Below, in pieces: positions 43,324-51,603 of a DNA stretch of 64,000 nucleotides; the stretch's first letter is position 1; every line of letters starts with the position of its first letter. Below the pieces are notes generated by a model, which did no database searches, was not told the DNA's origin, and saw nothing but the letters and a program-made list of their open reading frames with translations. Source of the stretch: Sphingobium yanoikuyae (GTDB lineage Bacteria; Pseudomonadota; Alphaproteobacteria; Sphingomonadales; Sphingomonadaceae); NCBI RefSeq assembly GCF_013001025.1, contig NZ_CP053021.1, forward strand, positions 1,815,501-1,879,500. Direction: 5' to 3'. Both the position numbers and the translations under genes were made by a program.

Positions 43324-44067
43324 CTACCAAGTGCCGCCGTCCACGCGGAGCAGCGTGCCGGTGGTGTAACTTGAGGCCGGACTGGCGAGGTAGAGCGCTG
43401 ACGTTATCACCTCCTCGGGTCGACCGGGCCGGTTCAGGGCATTGCGTGCCGTCTCGCGAGCCTCGGGCGTCCAGGCATCGGCGATGTCGGTCAGGAATGG
43501 CCCGGCCGACAGCGTATTCACACGCACCTTGGGTGCATATTCATGCGCCATCGACAGCGTCATTGCGTTCAGAGCGGCCTTGGATGAGCCGTAGGGGATG
43601 ATTCCCGGCAGCGGCATCACGCCCCCTGTCGAGGATATGTTGATGATCGTGCCGCCATCGCCATCATACATCCGCTTGCCGATCTGGCTGGCAAGCCGGA
43701 ACGGCCCCTTGAAATTCAGGTTCAGCACGCTGTCGAAAAGCTTTTCAGTCACTTCGTGGCTGGGGCAATAGGGACTCATGCCCGCATTGTTGACCAAAAT
43801 GTCGACCTTGCCGAACTGCGCATAGCTGCCCTCGATCAGAGCGTCGATATCGTCCCATCGCCCGCAATGCGCCGACCAGGCCAGCGCTTTGCGGCCTTTC
43901 GCCCGCACCTGCGCGGCCACTTCCTCGCACGCCTCCAGCTTGCGGCTGGCGATGATGAGGTCCGCGCCATGCTCGGCAAAGGCTAGCACCATCTCCCGTC
44001 CCAGCCCGCGGCTGCCGCCCGTGACCAGCGCAACCTTCCCGGTCAGGTCGAACAGCGGATCGCTCAT
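43324..44067 (-). CDS. Short-chain dehydrogenase/reductase
   Basis: A 247-residue classical SDR: TGGSRGLGREMV cofactor loop, LVNNAGMSPYCPS, catalytic Ser in NISSTGGV, Tyr/Lys in YGSSKAAL and a terminal LRVDGGTW. It starts inside the stop of the ACD gene (ATGA at 44064-44067), so translation is coupled; the longer frame from 44262 is spurious. Last gene of the MarR-kinase-ACD-SDR operon. Probably oxidises a hydroxyl produced or kept by the preceding steps. Confidence 0.87.
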   Translation of the reverse strand: MSDPLFDLTGKVALVTGGSRGLGREMVLAFAEHGADLIIASRKLEACEEVAAQVRAKGRKALAWSAHCGRWDDIDALIEGSYAQFGKVDILVNNAGMSPYCPSHEVTEKLFDSVLNLNFKGPFRLASQIGKRMYDGDGGTIINISSTGGVMPLPGIIPYGSSKAALNAMTLSMAHEYAPKVRVNTLSAGPFLTDIADAWTPEARETARNALNRPGRPEEVITSALYLASPASSYTTGTLLRVDGGTW

Positions 44068-45377
44068 GCCGCCACCTCCAGCGTCGAGTCGGCCAGGATG
44101 TCGGCATATCTGGCGCGCACCGCTGTCAGCCGGTCGGGAATGTGCTCGGTCGGGAACAGACCTTGGGACGGCCTGGCTTTGCGGGTATAGGCCTTGGCGA
44201 CTTGCACCTTGTGCACCTCGGTTGGCCCGTCGGCCAGCGCCAGGCTGGGCAGGCTCATCCACATGGCCGACAGCACGGTTTCGTTCGTGACGCCATAGCT
44301 GCCGTGGATCTGGATCGCGCGCTGCACCACGTCATGGTAGATTTTGGCCATCTGTACCTTGCACATCGCGATCAGCGTGCGCGCAGCCCCATGCGGCTCG
44401 TTGTCGATCACCCAGGCCGTCTTCAGCACCAGCATCCGAAACTGCTCGATCTCGATCGCCGTGTCGGCGATCATGCCCTGCACGAACTGGTGATCGGCCA
44501 GAAGCTTGCCTTGCGTGCGGCGCGACACGACGCGCTCCTGCATCATCTCGAACGCACGCTGGCAGCGTCCGACCGTCCGCATGGCGTGATGGACGCGGCC
44601 GCCGCCTAGCCGCGCCTGCGCGACCTTGAAGCCGTCGCCCGGCGCACCAAGCATCGCGTCGAGCGGCACGCGCACCTGATTATAATGAATATAGCCGTGG
44701 ATGCCGTGGCTGTCGTCCAGCGGGTCGTCGCCGATCGTGCCGACATTGCGGATGATTTCGATGCCAGGCGTTTCCGCCGGCACGACCAGCATCGACATGC
44801 GGCTGTGCGCTGGTGCGTCCGGGTCTGTCACCGCCATCACGATCAGGAACGATGCGTAGCGTGCGTTGGATGAGAACCATTTATAGCCCTCGATCACCCA
44901 TTCGTCGCCATCGCGTGCCGCGCGGCACTCGAATTCCTTGGGGTCGGCCCCCGCCTGTGGCTCGGTCATCGAAAAGCAGGACACGATGTCGCCGTCGAGC
45001 AGTGGCTGGAGGTAACGCGCCTTCTGCTCCGGCGTGCCGAACATCGCCAAGATCTCGGCATTGCCGGTATCAGGCGCGGCGGTGCCGAAGATGGTCGGCG
45101 CCCAATAGGAGCGGCCGATAATCTCGTTCATATAGGCGAGCTTCATCTGACCATAGCCCTTGCCGCCCAGATGGGGGTCGAGATGGCAGGCCCACAGGCC
45201 CTGCGCCTTCACCTGGTCCTGCAACGGCGCAATGATGGCGCGCGCCTTGGCATTGCTTGTATCATAGGGGTCGCCATGATGCGGGAAGAGCAGGTCGATC
45301 GGTTCGCATTCGGTCTTCACGAAGTCGAGCATCCAGTCGAGCTTGGCTTGGAACGCGGGGTCTACGGTAAAATCCAT
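44064..45377 (-). CDS. ACAD10/11-type acyl-CoA dehydrogenase paired with an APH kinase
   Basis: A 437-residue ACD-fold protein. Central motifs are SMTEPQAGADPKEF and VIEGYKWFSSN, then QIHGSYGVTNETV. The region of the catalytic glutamate reads ALADGPTEVHKV, again the DGPxEVH signature of ACAD10/11 and LvaC-like proteins. The kinase gene lies 31 bases upstream in the same operon. It is not a close copy of the ACD at 31296, which argues for a different substrate rather than a recent duplication. GAGAGGA precedes the ATG. Confidence 0.85.
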   Translation of the reverse strand: MDFTVDPAFQAKLDWMLDFVKTECEPIDLLFPHHGDPYDTSNAKARAIIAPLQDQVKAQGLWACHLDPHLGGKGYGQMKLAYMNEIIGRSYWAPTIFGTAAPDTGNAEILAMFGTPEQKARYLQPLLDGDIVSCFSMTEPQAGADPKEFECRAARDGDEWVIEGYKWFSSNARYASFLIVMAVTDPDAPAHSRMSMLVVPAETPGIEIIRNVGTIGDDPLDDSHGIHGYIHYNQVRVPLDAMLGAPGDGFKVAQARLGGGRVHHAMRTVGRCQRAFEMMQERVVSRRTQGKLLADHQFVQGMIADTAIEIEQFRMLVLKTAWVIDNEPHGAARTLIAMCKVQMAKIYHDVVQRAIQIHGSYGVTNETVLSAMWMSLPSLALADGPTEVHKVQVAKAYTRKARPSQGLFPTEHIPDRLTAVRARYADILADSTLEVAA

Positions 45378-45407
45378 GACTCTATCCTCTCAGATCCTAT
45401 GGGGATG

Positions 45408-46475
45408 TCAGCCGATCCGGCGGATCAGGTCCGCGGCGTTGGCGAAGCTTTCGAGCACCAGGCGGGAAAAGAAGACGCCCGTCTCGTGGGACAATATGCC
45501 TGCCTGCGACTGCGCGACCTTATATTCCAGGATGCACCCGCCCTTGAACATGGCCAGGATTGCATAATAGTCGAAATCAGCCATGTCCCGACCCGTGCCA
45601 GCCGCATAATAGCGAGCCATTTCCTGCCGCGTCGGCCAGTTCTCGCTATTATAGAGCCGCTTGGAGGGCAGCACGTCCGGAACTGCCTCGTCCCGCATCG
45701 CGTTGGTGAAGGAGGCAAGGTCCAGCAGCGGATCGCCGATTGTCGATAGCTCCCAATCGATCAGCGCGTTGAGACGGCAGGGCGGTCCGTCGGCGAACAG
45801 TGCGTTGGGCGTGCCGACGTCGCCATGGATGATCCCGGCCTTGAAGGAGGAGGGGATGTTGGCGCGCAACCAGTCGCGCGTCAGTTCATATCCCGGCAAC
45901 TCACGGCCAGGATAATCATAGAGTTCCTTGTAGCTCAGCAGTTGGCCTTCCCAGCGATCGACCTGCCGTTCCAGATAATTGTCCGGCTTGCCAAAGCCTT
46001 CGAGCCCGACCGCCTTGTAGTCGACATTGGCAAGCGCCACGAGTCCGTCGACCATCGCATAAGCAACGCCATATTCGTAGGGTGCCCGGTCAAACGGCGC
46101 CTGGTGATAGATATGCTCGTCTATGATCGACGCGGCCCAGCCATCAACCTTGTCCATTATATAGAAGGGCGCGCCGATCACGTCGGCGTCGGCGCAGCTG
46201 CCCCGGCAGATCGGGTGCGGCACGGGTGTACCGTTGAGCGCGGTCAGCACGCGCGCCTCGCGCAGCACGCTCTTCTCGCTGCCCGGGGGCGCGATAACCG
46301 GCGGGCGGCGCAACACCATCGTCTCGCCGCCGCGCTCCAGGGACAGTATTACGTTGCTGGTGCCGCCATGGATCTTGCTTGCGGTCAGCGGGCCGTCGCC
46401 CAATTGCGGAATATGTTCGTCGAGCCAAGCCGTCAGTTTGGGGATGTCGACCAGGCCATTCAGATCATCGCTCAT
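45408..46475 (-). CDS. APH-family phosphotransferase (LvaA/ACAD11-kinase-like)
   Basis: A 355-residue APH-fold kinase. A nucleotide-loop region (KIHGGTSNVILSLERGGETM) opens the N lobe. The catalytic loop IIHGDVGTPNALF gives Asp and Asn, and IDWELSTIGDPLLDLA the metal site. Its start overlaps the MarR stop by ATGA. Inferred to phosphorylate a hydroxyacyl-CoA for the following ACD, as LvaA does in levulinate catabolism; no antibiotic-resistance context exists. Confidence 0.86.
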   Translation of the reverse strand: MSDDLNGLVDIPKLTAWLDEHIPQLGDGPLTASKIHGGTSNVILSLERGGETMVLRRPPVIAPPGSEKSVLREARVLTALNGTPVPHPICRGSCADADVIGAPFYIMDKVDGWAASIIDEHIYHQAPFDRAPYEYGVAYAMVDGLVALANVDYKAVGLEGFGKPDNYLERQVDRWEGQLLSYKELYDYPGRELPGYELTRDWLRANIPSSFKAGIIHGDVGTPNALFADGPPCRLNALIDWELSTIGDPLLDLASFTNAMRDEAVPDVLPSKRLYNSENWPTRQEMARYYAAGTGRDMADFDYYAILAMFKGGCILEYKVAQSQAGILSHETGVFFSRLVLESFANAADLIRRIG

Positions 46476-46954
46476 GCATCATCTCCCGCTTCGTCGCGTT
46501 CAGCCATCACGCGCAGATTTTCGTTCAGTCCCATGCGGATGGTGCGCAGGTCCGCGACCGCGCGCGCGATCAGCGCCGGGTCGATCCCCTCTGTCAGCAG
46601 CGTGGCGAGGCGCAATCCTTCCGCATCATCGCCTTCGCGCAGCGCCGTACCCTGCGGCGTGGGAATCAGCAGGCGCGCGCGCTTGTGATCGGGATTGTCC
46701 TGCCATTCGATCAGGCCCCGCGCCGCCAGTGCATCGGCGGCGCGCTGGATGACCTGGCGCGGATGCCCGAGCGACCTTCCTATCTGGGGCACCGTGGAGG
46801 GGCGCGGCGCATGGGTGACGGCGGTGAGCACCACATTCTCGACCTCCGTCAGGTCATGCGCTTCCCGAATGGAGCGAAAGGCCAGATCGGTGCGCCCGCG
46901 CGCGCGGGAGATCTCGTCGACAAGCTGGATGAAAATTTCGCCGCGCTGTAACAT
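46472..46954 (-). CDS. MarR-family transcriptional regulator
   Basis: A 160-residue winged-helix protein. STVPQIGRSLGHPRQVIQRAADALAARGLIE forms the recognition region and WQDNPDHKRARLLIPTP the wing, between long dimerisation helices. The ATG at 46954 has no visible ribosome site, so the transcript may be leaderless. It is the promoter-proximal gene of the kinase-ACD-SDR operon, and the palindrome at 46965 directly upstream is the likely autoregulatory operator. Confidence 0.82.
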   Translation of the reverse strand: MLQRGEIFIQLVDEISRARGRTDLAFRSIREAHDLTEVENVVLTAVTHAPRPSTVPQIGRSLGHPRQVIQRAADALAARGLIEWQDNPDHKRARLLIPTPQGTALREGDDAEGLRLATLLTEGIDPALIARAVADLRTIRMGLNENLRVMAERDEAGDDA

Positions 46955-46964
46955 GACATATAAA

Positions 46965-46977
46965 TTCCATAATGGAA
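46965..46977. promoter_or_regulatory. MarR operator candidate TTCCATAATGGAA
   Basis: A perfect 13-base palindrome, 11 bases upstream of the MarR start, with a further ATGGAA half-site at about 46991. Its position over the start of the operon is ideal for MarR autorepression. Confidence 0.6.
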
Positions 46978-47030
46978 CATAAGTGTCAAATGGAAATTAA
47001 CGCCCGGCGTAAGGCTGGTACTGCCAAAAG

Positions 47031-47068
47031 AAAGACCCCCGAAGCGCAATCGCGCTTCGGGGGTCTGC
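47031..47068 (-). terminator. Rho-independent terminator of the thiolase gene
   Basis: GACCCCCGAAGCGC (47034-47047) and GCGCTTCGGGGGTC (47052-47065) form a 14-base perfect stem with loop AATC. On the minus strand the stem is followed by TTTCTTTT. It lies 25 bases past the thiolase stop. Confidence 0.9.
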
Positions 47069-47089
47069 TCGTCCGTGTGAAAGGCTGTG

Positions 47090-48343
47090 TTAGATGCGTT
47101 CGATGATGATTGCAGGGGCCATGCCGCCTGCGGCGCACATCGTGACCAGGCCGTAGCGGCCGCCAGTGCGCTCCAGTTCATCGAGAACGGTACCGATCAG
47201 GATGGCCCCCGTCGCGCCGATGGGATGGCCAAGCGCGATCGAACCGCCATTGACGTTCACCTTCGCGCGATCGAGGTCGAGGTCACGGATGAACTTCTCG
47301 GCGACTACCGCAAATGCCTCGTTGATCTCCCACAGGTCGATATCGTCCTTGGTGAGGCCCGCCTTGGCCAACACCTTTTTGGCGGCAGGTACCGGTGCAT
47401 TAAGCATCAGGGTCGCGTCGTCGCCGACATTGGCGGTCGCGACGATCCGGGCGCGGGGTTTCAGGCCATGCGCTTCGGCATAATCCTTGGACGCCAGCAG
47501 CACGGCCGCAGCGCCATCCACCACGCCCGATGAATTGCCGGCGTGATGAAAATGCTCGATCGTGAGGTCGGGGAATTTCTGATTGATCAGGCTGCGCGGC
47601 GTATTGCCCTCCGCATCGATCGCCATGTCGGCGATGGCGGTGAAGGAAGGCTTGAGCGCAGCCAGGCCTTCGGCCGTGGTCTGCGGACGGGGAAATTCGT
47701 CCTTCACCAGCACGACATGGCCTGCATCATCGATCACCGGCACCACCGACTTGTCGAAACGCCCTTCGGCCATGGCGCGTTCGGCCCGCTTCTGGCTTTC
47801 CAGACCCAGCGCGTCGAGTGCCTCGCGGCTGATGCCCTCCATACTGGCGATGGCATCGCCGCACACGCCCTGATGCGACTGGGGATGGACCGCCTGAAGC
47901 CGCGCATTGCCCGAGCCCATGCCCAGTGGCATGATGCCTGCGGCCATTTCTTCCTGCGTCATGGTCGCCGTGAGCGACATCATTTCGGTGCCCCCGGCGA
48001 CGACCAGATCCTCCATCCCGGCCATGATCTGGGCTGCGGCTATGCTCACGGCGGTGATGCCGCCGCCGCAGAAGCGATCCAGCGTCATGCCGCTAGCTTT
48101 GGGGTCGTAGCCTGCATCCAGCGCCGCCATGCGGCCCATGTCGCCGCCCTGCTTGCCCTTCTGGGTCGACGTGGACCAGATCACGTCATCGACGTCGGCC
48201 GTGTTCAGCTGGTTGCGCTCCGCGATCGCCTTGAGAACGGTCGCGGCCAGATGCTGGGGGTGCATGTGGGCGAGCGCGCCCTTTCCGACCTTGCCTATTC
48301 CGCGCGGGGTACGGACGGCGTCGATGATATAGGCTTCGGACAC
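47090..48343 (-). CDS. Acetyl-CoA C-acyltransferase (thiolase)
   Basis: A 417-residue thiolase with all catalytic parts: the acylated cysteine in LDRFCGGGIT, the NEAFA motif (WEINEAFAVVAE), the histidine in GHPIGATGA and the second cysteine in MCAAGGMAP. It cleaves 3-ketoacyl-CoA, the last step of beta-oxidation. The start is GTG with AGGAG eight bases upstream. Monocistronic, divergent from the SDR at 48528 and ended by a strong terminator. Confidence 0.92.
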   Translation of the reverse strand: MSEAYIIDAVRTPRGIGKVGKGALAHMHPQHLAATVLKAIAERNQLNTADVDDVIWSTSTQKGKQGGDMGRMAALDAGYDPKASGMTLDRFCGGGITAVSIAAAQIMAGMEDLVVAGGTEMMSLTATMTQEEMAAGIMPLGMGSGNARLQAVHPQSHQGVCGDAIASMEGISREALDALGLESQKRAERAMAEGRFDKSVVPVIDDAGHVVLVKDEFPRPQTTAEGLAALKPSFTAIADMAIDAEGNTPRSLINQKFPDLTIEHFHHAGNSSGVVDGAAAVLLASKDYAEAHGLKPRARIVATANVGDDATLMLNAPVPAAKKVLAKAGLTKDDIDLWEINEAFAVVAEKFIRDLDLDRAKVNVNGGSIALGHPIGATGAILIGTVLDELERTGGRYGLVTMCAAGGMAPAIIIERI

Positions 48344-48409
48344 ATTCTTCTCCTGGGTTGCACAATGGCTCGCTGCCTGCCAAGGCGAGTAACTCGATTC
48401 ACCTCGACT

Positions 48410-48416
48410 ACTTAGT
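48410..48416. promoter_or_regulatory. ACTTAGT box in the thiolase/SDR divergent promoter
   Basis: The seven-base palindrome ACTTAGT sits in a TAGTTGATG context much like TAGTTGAC at 28756 and 51543. It lies between the thiolase and the SDR at 48528. The remaining 48344-48527 contains no gene. Confidence 0.35.
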
Positions 48417-48527
48417 TGATGATGTGATGCAAAGCAAAAATTTCCGATGCCGTCGTGGAGTCGACTGTCTGCAGCGATCGAGCCGGCCGATCACCTCTGC
48501 CGCGCAAGACGAATATGGGAGGATTCT

Positions 48528-49229
48528 GTGTCCGACAATCGCCCCGTCATTCTGATCACCGGCGCCTGTGGCGGCATGGGCCAGGCCTGCGCCCGGCTGT
48601 TGGGCCATCGCTACCGTCTGGCTTTGACCGACATGGACCAGGCGAGGCTGGATATCCTCGCCGACACGCTGGCGGACGAAGGGCATGAGGTCTTGGTGCG
48701 GATCGCGGGCGATATGGGTGACATAACCGTTCCCGCGACAATCGTGCGTGCCGCGCGCGCGGAGGGGCGGCTGGCGGGCGTCGTTCATGCCGCCGGGCTT
48801 TCCCCGGCGCTCGCGCCCTGGGACAAGATCCTCATGGCCAATCTGGTCGCAACCGAACGGCTGTTGCAGCAGATGGTGCGGGTAGGGGACCGCTATGGCG
48901 CCGGGTCGCCCGCCTATAATTATAGCAAGGCGGCGGTCATCCGCATGTGCGAGCGTCGCGCCGCCGCCTGGGCAAGGGTCGGAAGGCGGATCGTCTCAAT
49001 CTCGCCGGGGACGATGCGGACCCCCATGGGAGTCAAGGAGGCAGCGGACAATCCCGCCGCCCGTGCGGCGATCGTCGCCACGCCGTTCGGTATGGGATCG
49101 GTGCTGCATATCGCCAATGCCGTGGATTTCCTGCTGTCAGAGCGCGCCGGCTTCATCACTGGCACAGACCTGCGTATCGACGGCGGGCTGGTGCCTGCCA
49201 TTCGCCAGACGAGAGCCGCCGAGGGGTAA
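48528..49229 (+). CDS. SDR-family protein lacking the catalytic-serine region
   Basis: About 233 residues, starting at GTG after GGGAGG. The cofactor motif TGACGGMGQAC and the Tyr/Lys pair in YNYSKAAV are present, as is TGTDLRIDGGLVP at the end. Between MANLVATERLLQQM and AYNYSK, however, only about a dozen residues remain where relatives have roughly fifty to sixty, including the strand with the catalytic Ser. The frame is intact, so this looks like an in-frame deletion or a naturally shortened, possibly inactive, member. It precedes the thioesterase-like gene by 67 bases. Confidence 0.7.
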   Translation: MSDNRPVILITGACGGMGQACARLLGHRYRLALTDMDQARLDILADTLADEGHEVLVRIAGDMGDITVPATIVRAARAEGRLAGVVHAAGLSPALAPWDKILMANLVATERLLQQMVRVGDRYGAGSPAYNYSKAAVIRMCERRAAAWARVGRRIVSISPGTMRTPMGVKEAADNPAARAAIVATPFGMGSVLHIANAVDFLLSERAGFITGTDLRIDGGLVPAIRQTRAAEG

Positions 49230-49296
49230 GGATCGACAGCCCGTTCTTGATCCCAACCTTCGTCCATCTTCATCCATCATCGCCGTGAGGAATCCC

Positions 49297-50160
49297 GTGT
49301 CCAAAGTCTTGTTCGAACTGCGCGCCACTCATAATTCCCATCGCTTCCATTTGCCGGTGACGATGGACCTGTGCGTTGGCCTGCCAGAACGTCGTTTCCT
49401 CTTCGGCGGAGTGGGGCTGGCGGCTGCGATCGACGCGATGCAGCGAACGAGTGGCCGCCCGGTCATTTGGGCGACCGCCCATTATCTTTCCTTTGCGCGA
49501 CCGGGATCGACGGTTGACCTGGACGTCTGGATCCCTGTCGCGGGCAACCAGACCAGCCAGGCCCAGGTGCTCGAACATATAGAAGACGGCAAGATCATAA
49601 GTGTCATCGCGGCGCTGGGCGCGCGGGATAGCGCAATTTCCGATCAATGGGTGCCGATGCCCCGGGTCGCGCCGCCTGGGGACTGCCCGGCGGTCGAAAG
49701 CTGGCGCGCGGGTGAAGATGGCCTGCAAAGCCGGTTCGAGGTGCGGCTCGCCCATGGGCGGTACCCGGATGGGCAGCGGCCCGAAGGCCGTAGCGATGAT
49801 GGTCGGGTCGCCTTCTGGATCCGCTCTAACGAGGGGTTGCTGGCCGACCCGTTGCTGCTGGCGGTTGTCGCGGACTATATCTCCGTCGCGATCGGCAATG
49901 CGATCGGCGCCTTTGCCGGCGGCAACAGCCTGGACAACACCATCCGCTATGCGCGGATAGAACCGGCTGAATGGATATTGTGCGACATCCGTATCGAATC
50001 GATCCACCATGGTGTGGTTCACGGCACCATGCACCTGTTCGACGAGACCGGGCTTTTGATGGCGACTGCCAGTCAGTCGCTGATCCTGCGGATGCACGAG
50101 ACGCCGCAGCAACTTGCCGCGCGCCGGGCAGGCACTGCACCGTCCACGCCTCCCGCATAA
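49297..50160 (+). CDS. Acyl-CoA thioesterase-like (double hotdog) protein
   Basis: A 287-residue protein with two hotdog-like halves. The first contains CVGLPERRFLFGGVGLAAAIDAM and ATAHYLSFARPGSTVDL, the second VADYISVAIGNAIGAFAGGN with SLDNTIRYARIEP. It shares the layout of the protein at 15003 but little identity. The start is GTG at 49297 with GTGAGG upstream; the longer frame from 48895 runs across the preceding SDR. Thioester hydrolysis or acyl-CoA binding is expected. Confidence 0.75.
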   Translation: MSKVLFELRATHNSHRFHLPVTMDLCVGLPERRFLFGGVGLAAAIDAMQRTSGRPVIWATAHYLSFARPGSTVDLDVWIPVAGNQTSQAQVLEHIEDGKIISVIAALGARDSAISDQWVPMPRVAPPGDCPAVESWRAGEDGLQSRFEVRLAHGRYPDGQRPEGRSDDGRVAFWIRSNEGLLADPLLLAVVADYISVAIGNAIGAFAGGNSLDNTIRYARIEPAEWILCDIRIESIHHGVVHGTMHLFDETGLLMATASQSLILRMHETPQQLAARRAGTAPSTPPA

Positions 50161-50259
50161 CCATTCGGGCATGAAGTCCCGCCTATCGTCTTTGGAATAG
50201 AGTGCCTCTTTTTATCGGTCGATATATCGCAGTGCAGCATAAGCAGGATGAAATGACAA

Positions 50260-50733
50260 ATGTTGGATCAAGAGAACCACTTGCCGTCAGACGGCGTCGG
50301 GATGGACGATGCAACGCCGATCGCCGTCGATGGCTGGCGGCCGCTGGACCGTGTTGCGGTCACGGGGTTTGAAACTGCGCTACCCCCGCTCGATGTGCGG
50401 GCCGTGCCCGGCGGCGCCGAGATGCGCGTCCAGCCCCATACCGGTTGCGCCAACGTGATGGGCTCGCTGCACGGCGGCTTTCTCTCGGCGATCGCGGAAC
50501 AATCGCTGTTCCTGCCTCTTTACCTGCATGGCCGGTGCAGCCGTGGCGGCATCGTCGTCATCGACTTCACGCTCAGTTTCCTTGCCAGCGGCGACATCGC
50601 CACGCCGATCGTCGCCCGGCTCGAACTGCTGCGTGAAACAGGGCGCATGGCGTTTGTGCGGGGCACATTATGGCAAGGCGACGTCGCCATCACCGCCTAC
50701 AGCGGCACGGTGCGCAAGCTCGACAAGCGGTAG
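50260..50733 (+). CDS. PaaI-type hotdog thioesterase
   Basis: A single-domain hotdog protein of up to 157 residues. GSLHGGFLSAIAEQS is the active-site helix start (HGG motif of PaaI/YbgC-like thioesterases), and VVIDFTLSFLA is the central strand. It would release free acids from stalled acyl-CoA. The start is uncertain: TTG 50260 follows AGGATG loosely, ATG 50302 has no strong site. It converges with a hydratase gene. Confidence 0.75.
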   Translation: MLDQENHLPSDGVGMDDATPIAVDGWRPLDRVAVTGFETALPPLDVRAVPGGAEMRVQPHTGCANVMGSLHGGFLSAIAEQSLFLPLYLHGRCSRGGIVVIDFTLSFLASGDIATPIVARLELLRETGRMAFVRGTLWQGDVAITAYSGTVRKLDKR

Positions 50734-50746
50734 CCGGCGAGGGGCG

Positions 50747-51490
50747 CTATCGCTTTCCGAAAGTGGCGCCGACCCGGTTCGCAAAATCCGGCCCTACGCC
50801 TGGGCTGGCGACTATCTCATGGGCCAGTCCCGCCTCCAGCGTCATGCCATCGGATGCGTTGAGCAGTGCCTTGTTGCCGCGATGGCTGTGCCAGGACAAT
50901 GCCATGATATCGCGGGTCAGCCGTTCCAGTTCGGCCTCGAACATGTCATCCGCCACGCATAGGTTGACCAAGCCCATCGCTTCGGCCTGACGCCCGTCAT
51001 ATTCGCGTGCAGTAAACATCATCTCGCGGGCCTTGTGCTGGCCTACCCGGCGCGGCAGGCGCTGGGTCATGCCCCATCCGGGCACCAGTGCCCATTTGCC
51101 GTGAGTGTCAGCAAAACGCGAGGATTGCGTCGCCAGGATGATGTCCGCCGCCAGCACCAGTTCCAGCCCGCCAGTGAAGCAGGGGCCGTGCACCGCCGCG
51201 ATGACGGGTTGGGGCAGGTTCGCTAGCCGCGTGATCGTTGCTGCCTGAAAGAAGCGGCGCGGTGGCTTCTGCTGCTTGCCAAGGTCCGCACCCGCGCTGA
51301 AGACTGGCCCCGCCGCGCGCAGCACCACCGCGCCGATCCGGTCGGTTTCTCCCTCCAGATCGCCCAGGTGAGCGTCGAGCGCCGCGAACATGGCGACGTT
51401 GAGCGCGTTGCGCTTGTCCAGGCGATTGAGCGTCAACGTAGCGACGCCATCGGCATCGCTCCGTAGGACGAGCATTGAGTCATCGGTCAT
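50747..51490 (-). CDS. Enoyl-CoA hydratase/isomerase-family protein
   Basis: A 247-residue crotonase. AAGPVFSAGADLGK forms the oxyanion loop, GGLELVLAAD carries the first Glu, and FADTHGKWALVPGWG replaces the usual second Glu region with THxxx. The same ADTHxxx...PGWG signature occurs in the hydratase half of the 12580 fusion, so the two are paralogues of one subfamily. ATG 51490 follows GAGAGGG. Divergent from the SDR at 51604. Confidence 0.83.
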   Translation of the reverse strand: MTDDSMLVLRSDADGVATLTLNRLDKRNALNVAMFAALDAHLGDLEGETDRIGAVVLRAAGPVFSAGADLGKQQKPPRRFFQAATITRLANLPQPVIAAVHGPCFTGGLELVLAADIILATQSSRFADTHGKWALVPGWGMTQRLPRRVGQHKAREMMFTAREYDGRQAEAMGLVNLCVADDMFEAELERLTRDIMALSWHSHRGNKALLNASDGMTLEAGLAHEIVASPGVGPDFANRVGATFGKR

Positions 51491-51537
51491 GCCCTCTCTA
51501 TCTCGCCATCCGTTGCGCTTGTCCATCACAGATATAT

Positions 51538-51546
51538 AACCTAGTT
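51538..51546. promoter_or_regulatory. AACCTAGTT box with flanking ATATATA, hydratase/SDR divergent promoter
   Basis: On the minus strand this reads AACTAGGTTATATATC, nearly identical to TTCTAGGTTATATATG at 55458 and AACCAGGTTATATGGG at 18170. It lies between the divergent hydratase and SDR-ACD-SDR operon and is a member of the recurrent promoter-box set. Confidence 0.5.
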
Positions 51547-51603
51547 GACAATGATGGGCGAATGGGGCCACGCCGCTGCGACAAGGCGGATGAGGAGGTG
51601 CGG

